From JBGOTP01 sp041476545 (GTDB lineage Bacteria > Acidobacteriota > Vicinamibacteria > Vicinamibacterales > CAVVIG01): a DNA stretch of 5,251 nt. Shown here one piece after another: positions 1 through 5,251 of this stretch (positions within the stretch are counted from its first letter, which is position 1; each line of letters begins with the position of its first letter). The stretch spans positions 1 through 5,251 of the forward strand of contig JBGOTP010000358.1 of NCBI GenBank assembly GCA_041476545.1, read 5' to 3'. The notes under the pieces are model-generated. The model saw nothing but the letters and a program-made list of their open reading frames with translations. It did no database searches and had not been told where the DNA came from. The translations under genes and the position numbers were made by a program.

Positions 1-419
1 AGGGCGAACTCGTCATGAGCGGGCTCGTGATTGCGTCCGCTCGACAAGGCGCGACGCCCACCGGAAATGCCAGCAAGCTATTCGCCGGGGTTCTCTCGAT
101 TCTGCCCACCGCCGTGCGGCAGTTCAAGGCCGGCGACGAGTTGCTCGCGTTCGCGGAGGTGTACGCCAATCGCACTCCTGCGCTCGAGGCGAACCTGTCG
201 GCGGTCGTCAAGGACGATCACGCCGCCACCGTCTTTCGACGCGTGGACTCCATCTCTGCCTCGGATTTCGCCGCAGGGGACGGCATCTACCGGTCCGTCA
301 CGCGGCTGCCTCTCGCGGACCTGACGCCCGGCGACTACGTGCTCAGCATCGAAGCGACACGCAAGGCCGACGACGTCCGGATGGCCGATCGCGCGGTGCC
401 GTTTCGCGTCGTGCCATGA
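1..419 (+). CDS. C-terminal part of an acidobacterial VWFA-related protein (5' end outside window)
   Basis: The reading frame is open from the first full codon at base 3 to the TGA at 417-419, giving about 138 visible residues. The ATG at 15 is probably internal, because the frame continues upstream without a stop. The visible part resembles the C-terminal module of the VWFA-related proteins abundant in Acidobacteriota. It starts with 'SGLVIASA', then has a 'LPTAVRQFKAGDELLAFAEVY' type strand pair, a 'VVKDDHAATVF' strand, and ends with 'LPLADLTPGDYVLSIEA' and a closing 'VPFRVVP' strand. This looks like an all-beta sandwich that follows a von Willebrand factor A domain in full-length members, but the VWA domain and its metal-binding DxSxS motif lie outside the window. 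Family members are generally predicted to be exported, and their partners are mostly unknown. The family call comes from recognition by eye. A different secreted protein with a similar beta-sandwich tail is the main alternative. Confidence 0.72.
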   Translation, partial: GELVMSGLVIASARQGATPTGNASKLFAGVLSILPTAVRQFKAGDELLAFAEVYANRTPALEANLSAVVKDDHAATVFRRVDSISASDFAAGDGIYRSVTRLPLADLTPGDYVLSIEATRKADDVRMADRAVPFRVVP

Positions 420-458
420 TCTGCCTGAAGCGCACAGCTCGCGTCACCTTTCTGGAGC

Positions 459-464
459 TACAAT
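459..464 (+). promoter_or_regulatory. Putative -10 element (TACAAT) for the secreted protein gene
   Basis: TACAAT differs from the sigma-70 consensus TATAAT at one base and ends 9 nt before the ATG at 474. Transcription would start at about 471-474, giving a leaderless or near-leaderless message. No TTGACA-like -35 box is visible 16-18 bp upstream. The only purine-rich SD-like string (GGAG, 454-457) is 16 nt from the ATG, too far for normal ribosome binding. Confidence 0.5.
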
Positions 465-473
465 CGAACGTCC

Positions 474-1319
474 ATGCGCTCCCGTCTGGTGGCTTGTCTC
501 CTGGCCGCTCTCATGTTGGCGACGCCTGTGGCCGCCGCGGATCCGTCAAGCCAGAGCCTTCTCGCGATCGCCTCCCGTTACGTCGCCACGTTCATCGACC
601 GGTTCTCGAATGTCGTCGCGGAAGAGCGCTACGTCCAGGACTGGAAGACCGGCACGGGCATTGCCCTCCTGCATCGGGAAACGACCGCGGATTTCCTACT
701 GACGCGGGTCGCCGAATCGAACGTATGGCTGGCGTTCCGCGACGTCTTCGAGGCGAACGGCGCACCCGTCCGCGATCATGACGATCGGTTGACGAAACTC
801 TTCCTGCAGCCCGCTTCGTCCTCCCGACGGACGCTGGATCAGGCCAATGCGATAGCCGCCGAGAGCGCCCGCTACAACATCGGCAACCTGCAGCGCACCG
901 TCAATCACCCGCTCTTCGTGTTGATTTTTCTTCAACCGGCCATTCGGAATCGCTTCTCTTACTCGATCGACGGGCGCGACAGGAACCTTGGCGAGCACGT
1001 CTGGATCGTCGAGTACAAGGAAACGGCGCGTCCAACGCTCATCCGAGGCACCAACGACAAGGATCTCCCCGCGCGAGGCCGCCTCTGGATCGACGACGTC
1101 ACCGGCCACATCGTCCGGACCGAGCTCAAGCTCGAAGACAATCTGCAGAGCACGGAGATCGCGGTGAATTTCCGCAACGACGATCGTTTTCAGATCGACG
1201 TGCCGGTGTACATGGACGAGCAGTACTCCATCAAAGGCGGCGCCGGCAGGGTGGCGGCGCGAGCGACGTACGGGCGCTTCCGCGAGTGGGAAATCACGAT
1301 ACGGGAGAGCGTGAAGTAG
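474..1319 (+). CDS. Secreted protein of unknown function, acidobacterial type
   Basis: This 281-residue protein has a clear signal peptide: 'MRSR', a hydrophobic stretch at residues 5-19, and an AAA-type signal peptidase I site around residues 20-22. The mature protein is therefore exported. An N-terminal helix (about 27-55) carries 'RYVATFIDRFSNVVAEERYVQ', a pattern I associate with uncharacterised acidobacterial secreted proteins. The middle (about 60-165) mixes strands and helices. The C-terminal part (about 170-278) is strand-rich, with 'GRLWIDDVTGHIVRTEL' (202-218) followed by alternating strands up to 'ATYGRFREWEITI'. That pattern recalls the curved beta-sheet of LolA/LppX-like periplasmic lipid-binding folds, but this is only an analogy. 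I see no catalytic motif, lipobox or membrane helix beyond the signal. It lies 54 bp after the VWA-type gene and 39 bp before the transporter. The ATG at 474 is chosen because it gives the signal peptide directly. Confidence 0.85.
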   Translation: MRSRLVACLLAALMLATPVAAADPSSQSLLAIASRYVATFIDRFSNVVAEERYVQDWKTGTGIALLHRETTADFLLTRVAESNVWLAFRDVFEANGAPVRDHDDRLTKLFLQPASSSRRTLDQANAIAAESARYNIGNLQRTVNHPLFVLIFLQPAIRNRFSYSIDGRDRNLGEHVWIVEYKETARPTLIRGTNDKDLPARGRLWIDDVTGHIVRTELKLEDNLQSTEIAVNFRNDDRFQIDVPVYMDEQYSIKGGAGRVAARATYGRFREWEITIRESVK

Positions 1320-1342
1320 TCCCCAAGCTCACGGCCCTGTTG

Positions 1343-1351
1343 TAGTAAGTT
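1343..1351 (+). promoter_or_regulatory. Putative -10 region before the transporter gene
   Basis: The AT-rich stretch TAGTAAGTT in the 39-bp gap offers two overlapping -10-like hexamers: TAGTAA (1343-1348) and TAAGTT (1346-1351). These end 10 and 7 nt before the ATG at 1359. No Shine-Dalgarno sequence lies between it and the start codon. No -35 box is evident. The string AGTAAG is shared with the region just before the ATG at 2782. The match to consensus is weak. Confidence 0.35.
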
Positions 1352-1358
1352 ACGCCGC

Positions 1359-2678
1359 ATGGCGCGACCAACCCGCGCGCGTGGGCGCGTCCTCACCTTC
1401 GCCTTTCTGCTCGCGGTCGTCACCTATCTCGATCGCATCTGCATCTCGGCCGCCGCGCCGTCGATCATGCGGGACCTCGGCCTGAGCCTCGAGCAGATGG
1501 GCGTCGTGTTCAGCGCGTTCACGCTCGCCTATTCGCTCTTCGAGGTACCGTCGGGCTGGCTGGGCGACAGGCGGGGTCCGCGTCGCGTCCTGACACGGAT
1601 CGTGCTGTGGTGGTCTGGCTTCACGATGCTGACCGGCGCGGGCGTGGGCTTTCGGTCGCTGCTGGCGATCCGTTTTCTCTTCGGCGCGGGCGAAGCGGGC
1701 GCCTTTCCCAATCTCCTGCGTGCATTCTCGGGCTGGTTCCCGCCGCGCGAACGCGGCCAGGCCAACGGCGTGCTCTTTCTCGGATCGCGCGTCGGCGGCA
1801 TGCTGTCGACGCCGATTGCGCTGCTTCTGATCAATAGAATCGGATGGCGCGCGAGCTTCGTGGTGTTTGGAGCGCTCGGGCTTGTGTGGTCGGCGGCGTG
1901 GTACGCCTGGTTCCGCGATCGCCCCTCGGAACACGCGTCGGTCAACGCGGAGGAGCTCGCGTGGATCGCGGCAGAATCTGTCCCGCTGAAGCTGCCGACC
2001 AGGAGTAATGACCGGGCAGCGAAGGCGGATCCTGCCGTAGCCGAGGGCGGAGGCGAAAGGGCGGGCAACAAAACACCCTGGCGATCCATTCTCGCCAACC
2101 GCAATCTGTACGCAATCTGCGCGATGTACTTCACCTACGGATACGGCCTGTACTTCTACTTCACCTGGTTGCCGACATACCTGACTCAGGTGCTCGGATT
2201 TTCGGCACTGAGCGGCGGGCTCTTCGCGTCGCTGCCGTTCCTGCTCGCGGGGATCGCGAACCTCGTTGGTGGATGGCTCACCGATTGGCTGGCCAGGACG
2301 CGAGGCTTGCGCACGGCGCGATGCGGGCTGGGCTTTGCGTCGTTCCTGACGTGCGCGTGTCTCGTGCTGGGATCTGCTCTGTCGACGGATCCCGTCGTAA
2401 AGGCGACGCTCCTCGCATTCGCCCTCGGATCGGTCGATCTGGCGCTCGCGGCGTGCTGGGCGGTGTGCCTCGATGTCGGCTTCGATCACGCCGGCGTGGT
2501 CACCGGATTCATGAATACCCTCGGCAACATCGGCGGCCTGCTGGCGCCGCTTGTGGTCGGCTACTCAGTGACGCGATGGGGATCATGGACAATCCCCTTC
2601 TACATCACCGCGGCCGTCTACGCATCAGGTGCCCTCGCGTGGCTCATGATTGATCCCACGCGGAGGGTGGAACCTTGA
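1359..2678 (+). CDS. Major facilitator superfamily transporter, ACS (anion:cation symporter)-like
   Basis: This 439-residue inner-membrane protein has about 12 hydrophobic helices, roughly at 11-33, 47-66, 78-97, 100-122, 139-161, 166-186, 250-275, 284-307, 322-341, 348-372, 378-403 and 410-432. Helix 1 carries 'TYLDR' (Asp25-Arg26), as in ACS-type members. MFS motif A is present between helices 2 and 3 as G-W-L-G-D-R-R-G-P-R-R (66-76), and a degenerate copy follows helix 8 (304-316). 'RFLFGAGEAGAFPN' (105-118) and 'WFPPRERGQANG' (127-137) are typical of organic-anion transporters such as the glucarate, hexuronate and phthalate carriers. The likely substrate is a sugar acid or other organic anion driven by H+ or Na+, but it cannot be read from the sequence. 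The central loop (about 187-245) is longer than usual for this branch, with an Ala/Gly/Glu-rich insert at 219-238. No catabolic gene is adjacent to suggest a substrate. The stop codon's last base is also the first base of the heptamer array. Confidence 0.92.
   Translation: MARPTRARGRVLTFAFLLAVVTYLDRICISAAAPSIMRDLGLSLEQMGVVFSAFTLAYSLFEVPSGWLGDRRGPRRVLTRIVLWWSGFTMLTGAGVGFRSLLAIRFLFGAGEAGAFPNLLRAFSGWFPPRERGQANGVLFLGSRVGGMLSTPIALLLINRIGWRASFVVFGALGLVWSAAWYAWFRDRPSEHASVNAEELAWIAAESVPLKLPTRSNDRAAKADPAVAEGGGERAGNKTPWRSILANRNLYAICAMYFTYGYGLYFYFTWLPTYLTQVLGFSALSGGLFASLPFLLAGIANLVGGWLTDWLARTRGLRTARCGLGFASFLTCACLVLGSALSTDPVVKATLLAFALGSVDLALAACWAVCLDVGFDHAGVVTGFMNTLGNIGGLLAPLVVGYSVTRWGSWTIPFYITAAVYASGALAWLMIDPTRRVEP
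2013..2072 (+). repeat. Possible repeat-derived in-frame insert in the transporter's central loop
   Basis: These bases encode residues 219-238 of the transporter, a low-complexity Ala/Gly/Lys/Glu stretch between the two six-helix halves. The DNA has two similar words, GCGAAGGCGGA (2019-2029) and GGCGGAGGCGAAAGG (2046-2060), flanking CCTGCCGTAGCCGAG. It resembles GC-rich 'GCGAAGGCGGA...GCCGTAGC' intergenic repeats that I associate with acidobacterial genomes. A weak 5-bp stem is possible between CTGCC and GGCGG. An ordinary flexible linker with biased codons is the alternative. Its repeat status cannot be shown from one copy. Confidence 0.3.
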
Positions 2679-2712
2679 GCTTTCAGCGCTCAGCTCTCAG
2701 CTTTCAGCTCTG
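2678..2712 (+). repeat. Heptamer tandem repeat, block 1 (AGCTYTC-like, 5 units)
   Basis: Five consecutive 7-bp units start at 2678, 2685, 2692, 2699 and 2706 with consensus AGC-T-Y-T-C. Units 1 and 4 are identical (AGCTTTC), and the last ends in G instead of C. The first base is the A of the transporter's TGA stop codon, so the array abuts the coding region. The 7-bp register continues through 2713-2733, a C-rich bridge with two CCCCCA-type units, into block 2. Confidence 0.85.
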
Positions 2713-2733
2713 GTTCCTGCCCCCAGCCCCCAC

Positions 2734-2768
2734 GCCTCCAACCTCTAGCCTCCAACCTCTAGCCTCTG
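2734..2768 (+). repeat. Heptamer tandem repeat, block 2 (RCCTCYA, 5 units)
   Basis: Five 7-bp units start at 2734, 2741, 2748, 2755 and 2762. They alternate GCCTCCA and ACCTCTA, so 2734-2747 and 2748-2761 form an exact 14-bp direct repeat. The fifth unit is GCCTCTG. The block is almost pure pyrimidine on this strand and ends directly at the TAAAGT motif that precedes the next gene. It lies 56 bp (8 x 7) downstream of block 1 in the same register. Confidence 0.88.
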
Positions 2769-2774
2769 TAAAGT
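2769..2774 (+). promoter_or_regulatory. Putative -10 element (TAAAGT) for the repeat-protein gene pair
   Basis: TAAAGT matches the -10 consensus TATAAT at four of six positions and ends 7 nt before the ATG at 2782. Transcription would therefore begin at or next to the start codon. It follows the heptamer array immediately, so any -35 region would lie within block 2 (about 2746-2751), where there is no TTGACA-like sequence. No Shine-Dalgarno sequence precedes the ATG. Confidence 0.4.
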
Positions 2775-2781
2775 AAGCCCT

Positions 2782-4620
2782 ATGTCGAACGTCGCCCGCG
2801 TTCGAAGTCACGTCCTAACAGGCGCATTTCTTTTCGTGTTGGCGGCGACGCCGACACGTGTCGAAGGCCAGGGGAACACGCCAGGCCAAACGCCAGCACC
2901 GGGAGCCGGCAGGACGGCCGCCATCAGTGGCGTCGTGATCGATGGGGCCACGGAACGGCCCGTGGCGGGCGCTTTGGTGGACGTCATCGGCGACGATCGG
3001 GACAGGTCTGGCTCCCATCGCCGCCAGCTCACTGATGCAACGGGCCGGTTTGTATTCGCGAACCTGCCGGGAGGCGAAATCCCCATTCGCGCCAGTAAGT
3101 CCGGATACCTTGATGGCGCGAGGGCTTCAGCTCGCCGCATCGTCGTACGAGATGGCGAGTGGGTCGCCGATGTCCGACTGTCCTTGTGGCGTCCGGCGGC
3201 GATCGAGGGGACGGTCCGGGACGAGGGCGGTGACCCGGTCGTCCGCGCCTTTGTCCGCGTGCTGACGAAGATCCACGTGGTCGGGCAGGATCGGTTTGTG
3301 GCCGGTCGGATGGTACTGACCGACGATCGAGGCCGATACCGACTGGCGGGTCTGGCGCCGGGCCAATATCTCGTGCAGGCACCCCTCGTACACGCTGTCG
3401 TGCCGACTGCACCCGCTGTTGACGGACGTCCACTCGCGTACGCGCCCACGTTCTTCCCGAATGTAAAATCCCTCGACTTGGCAATCTCGATCGACGTGAC
3501 GTCGGGCGAGGAACGCGGCGGCATCGATATCTCCCTCGAGACCGTGCCCGCGTTTCGACTCTCGGGGATCGTCAACGGCCCTCCGGAATCGTGGAGCGGC
3601 CTGACACTTCGACTCGTGCCGCAAGGTGCCGAGAGCCTCGGACGAGGCAATGAGATCTCCACAGCGCTCGTCAACGATGGCCGGTTCACTTTTCTCAATG
3701 TGCCGGCTGGCCTCTACACGATCGATGCGTCGCGCGAGGTCGGGGGCCTGACGTCCGCACCTCCACTTGATCTTTTCTTCAGCGAGGCGCCTCTGGACGT
3801 TGCCAGGAACTTTCGTGGCACGTCGATCCGCGGCCGGGACGTTGACGCTGGACCGCCCGGTTTGGAATTCGCGGTCTCGTCTATGGGTCAACCGTCCGGC
3901 TATTGGGCGCGGCAGGTGGTCCTGGTTCAGCAGGATGAGGCCGACCTCGTTATGACCATGCGCCACACGGGAACGCTGCGCGGACGGATCGTCAAGGAGC
4001 TGGCGCCACGCACGCCCGAACCGCCCTATGAGCCGAGCAGGGGAATGCAACTGGATCCAGCCGATGGATCTCCGGAACTTGGCACGCCGCAGTCCGAGGC
4101 GCGACCAGGCGATGCGACCGACCAATTCACGATTCCTGGTCTCCTTCCCGGCAAGTATCTTCTGCGTCTCGGCCGTGGATGGATTGCAAAGTCCATCTCG
4201 TGGCGCGGCCGCGACTACACCGATGCGCCGTTTGACGCCGCGGAGACGCAGGATTTTGACGACGTGAGGGTCGTCGTGACGAATCAAGGCGCCGCGCTTT
4301 CAGGCGTTGTGCGGGACGAACGAGGCGCACCGGCCCGAGACGGCCGCGTCGTGATCTTTCCCGCGAAACCAGATCTCTGGGCGAATTTTGGATTGTGGCC
4401 GTCGAGGATCCGCGTACTCAGTGCCGGTAGTGACGGTCGGTACACGATATCGAGTCTGCCGGAAGGAGAGTACCGCGTGATCGCGGTAGACGGCTCTTCT
4501 GAAGCTGTGCAACTGGATCCAGAATTCTTCTTGCGCGTCGAACGACGGGCGACGCTCGCGTCGCTCTCGTGGGGCCAGTCCCGGAATCTTGACCTCCGCC
4601 TGCAGACGGACGTGCGCTGA
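2782..4620 (+). CDS. Secreted multi-repeat carboxypeptidase-regulatory-like (CnaB-type) domain protein
   Basis: This 612-residue protein begins with a signal peptide: basic residues to about 9, hydrophobic 11-22, cleavage probably near Gly29-Gln30. A short Gly/Pro/Gln-rich spacer (30-44) follows. Five beta-sandwich units then share the signature D-x-x-G-R-F/Y-x-f-x-x-L-P-x-G-x-Y: about 46-113, 139-200, 257-317, 395-463 and 504-568. 'YAPTFFPN' (220-227) and the C-terminal 'W-R-G-R-D-Y-T-D-A-P-F' (474-484) to 'D-P-E-F-F' (579-583) are marks of a large acidobacterial family of such proteins. These folds resemble the accessory domain of carboxypeptidase D and Cna-B stalk domains. They are associated with protein binding or structural spacing, and I see no peptidase catalytic domain or zinc ligands. 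There is also no TonB plug or outer-membrane barrel, so this is not a TonB-dependent receptor. It probably acts in the periplasm or at the surface. The stop overlaps the next start, suggesting coupled translation. Confidence 0.9.
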   Translation: MSNVARVRSHVLTGAFLFVLAATPTRVEGQGNTPGQTPAPGAGRTAAISGVVIDGATERPVAGALVDVIGDDRDRSGSHRRQLTDATGRFVFANLPGGEIPIRASKSGYLDGARASARRIVVRDGEWVADVRLSLWRPAAIEGTVRDEGGDPVVRAFVRVLTKIHVVGQDRFVAGRMVLTDDRGRYRLAGLAPGQYLVQAPLVHAVVPTAPAVDGRPLAYAPTFFPNVKSLDLAISIDVTSGEERGGIDISLETVPAFRLSGIVNGPPESWSGLTLRLVPQGAESLGRGNEISTALVNDGRFTFLNVPAGLYTIDASREVGGLTSAPPLDLFFSEAPLDVARNFRGTSIRGRDVDAGPPGLEFAVSSMGQPSGYWARQVVLVQQDEADLVMTMRHTGTLRGRIVKELAPRTPEPPYEPSRGMQLDPADGSPELGTPQSEARPGDATDQFTIPGLLPGKYLLRLGRGWIAKSISWRGRDYTDAPFDAAETQDFDDVRVVVTNQGAALSGVVRDERGAPARDGRVVIFPAKPDLWANFGLWPSRIRVLSAGSDGRYTISSLPEGEYRVIAVDGSSEAVQLDPEFFLRVERRATLASLSWGQSRNLDLRLQTDVR

Positions 4621-5251
4621 TGCGACGCCGATTCTTGATTCTCGTCCTGTGCGCCCTGCCTGTGGCGATCGCGTCCCAAGGCGCGAACACCGTGAGGGTT
4701 GGGAGGGGAGCGATCGCCGGCAGGGTCGTCAGCGACGAAACCGCGCCCCAGCCAATCCGTCGCGTCGCGGTTGCCTTGAAGGGCGGTGAGGGCGCCGATC
4801 GCAGTACCACGACCACCGACGATGGACGGTTCTCGTTCAGAGACTTGCCGGCGGGACGCTATACCTTGACCGCGAGAAAGGCGGCCTATATCGAGACCGC
4901 GTACGGTGCGACGAAGCCCGGTGGAACCGGCTCCGCTATCGCCATCACATCTGAAGAGCATGTTGAGCTGACGCTTCGACTGACCCGCGGCGGAGTGCTC
5001 GCCGGCACCATCACGAATCTGGCCCAGGAGCCGCTCTCCGAAGTACTCATCAATGCGTTGAGCGTGCGTACCAGCGGAGATCTCAAGGGGATCGGAGATA
5101 CCGTCAAGACCGACGATCGCGGGATGTATCGCATCTTCGGGTTGCCGCCGGGCGATTACGTGCTGCGAGCGACGATGCCGACACTGGACGACGGACACCG
5201 AGTTGAACAGCCGGCGCCTGCCGAGATCGATGCGACGCTGCGCGCGCTGGC
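4620..5251 (+). CDS. Second secreted carboxypeptidase-regulatory-like repeat protein (3' end outside window)
   Basis: The frame opens with the ATG at 4620-4622, whose A is the last base of the previous TGA stop, and stays open to the window end (210 complete codons). The start is supported by a good signal peptide: 'MRRR', hydrophobic 5-17, and a probable cleavage after Ala-Ile-Ala at 16-18. Two beta-sandwich repeats follow, at about 29-90 and 124-185. Each ends in the family signature, 'DDGRFSFRDLPAGRYTLTA' (67-85) and 'DDRGMYRIFGLPPGDYVLRA' (165-184). Between them, 'AYGATKPGGTG' (94-104) resembles the Y-G-x-x-x-P-G linker common in this acidobacterial family; the upstream protein lacks it. 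The order matches the start of the 2782-4620 protein, so the two look like paralogues. The remaining length and C-terminus are unknown. Any downstream barrel or catalytic domain would change the functional call. Confidence 0.85.
   Translation, partial: MRRRFLILVLCALPVAIASQGANTVRVGRGAIAGRVVSDETAPQPIRRVAVALKGGEGADRSTTTTDDGRFSFRDLPAGRYTLTARKAAYIETAYGATKPGGTGSAIAITSEEHVELTLRLTRGGVLAGTITNLAQEPLSEVLINALSVRTSGDLKGIGDTVKTDDRGMYRIFGLPPGDYVLRATMPTLDDGHRVEQPAPAEIDATLRAL

Noticed and set aside
416..781. + strand open frame overlapping the start of the exported protein gene
   Set aside because: It is Arg/Gly/Pro-rich with no signal or domain, in the +1 frame of a gene that has a good signal peptide and a conserved-looking body.
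1320..1358. Possible intrinsic terminator between the exported protein gene and the transporter
   Set aside because: No stable GC-rich stem followed by a T-run is visible. The short gap holds only the -10-like motif.
1350..2489. Long open frame on the - strand (379 codons) opposite the transporter
   Set aside because: Its product is an extremely Arg/Glu/Gln/Ala-rich, featureless string, as expected for the antisense of a GC-rich membrane-protein gene. The + strand frame has clear MFS motifs and 12 helices.
2678..2768. CRISPR array interpretation of the repeats
   Set aside because: Units are 7 bp and contiguous, with no spacers of 25-40 bp and no cas gene nearby.
3127..4287. Long open frame on the - strand (386 codons) opposite the first repeat protein
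   Set aside because: It has no recognisable domain and an Arg/Asp/His-rich composition. The + strand frame shows the repeated beta-sandwich signature through the same region.
2782..4620. TonB-dependent receptor (Oar-like) or active carboxypeptidase
   Set aside because: There is no plug or beta-barrel region and no HxxE...H zinc site. The whole mature length is beta-sandwich repeats and linkers.
4284..5198. Open frame on the - strand (304 codons) spanning the junction of the two repeat proteins
   Set aside because: It is antisense to two frames that both carry signal peptides and/or family motifs. Its own product is low-complexity and Arg/Ser-rich.

Overview
The window is GC-rich. All five coding regions lie on the + strand and are closely packed, with gaps of 54, 39 and 103 bp and one 1-nt overlap. 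The protein types suggest an Acidobacteriota genome, and Vicinamibacteria would fit well. The evidence is the C-terminal module of an acidobacterial 'VWFA-related' protein, a secreted protein of a type I associate with this phylum, and two consecutive secreted proteins built from carboxypeptidase-regulatory-like (CnaB-type) beta-sandwich repeats. This assignment rests on recognising protein families by eye, not on a marker gene.

Layout: (1) 1-419, the 3' end of a VWA-type protein that starts upstream of the window. (2) 474-1319, an exported 281-residue protein of unknown function. (3) 1359-2678, a complete 12-helix major facilitator transporter resembling the anion:cation symporter (ACS) branch, with an unusually long central cytoplasmic loop. 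(4) 2679-2781, an intergenic stretch made almost entirely of in-register 7-bp repeats. (5) 2782-4620, a 612-residue secreted protein with five beta-sandwich repeat units. (6) 4620 to the window end, a second protein of the same architecture. It overlaps the stop codon of the previous gene by one base and runs off the edge.

The two repeat proteins look like a translationally coupled pair of paralogues acting outside the cytoplasm, perhaps in surface adhesion or scaffolding. No enzymatic role can be read from them. Nothing links the transporter to them functionally, and the heptamer array and its own promoter-like motif suggest that the pair is a separate transcription unit. Genes 2, 3 and 4 lack a well-placed Shine-Dalgarno sequence but each has a -10-like AT-rich hexamer about 7-10 nt before the ATG, which suggests leaderless or very short-leader transcripts.

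I see no RNA gene, CRISPR array, insertion sequence, phage gene or convincing intrinsic terminator. No clearly new multi-gene system is visible. The most unusual features are the heptamer array, the leaderless start pattern and the repeat-like insertion in the transporter loop.
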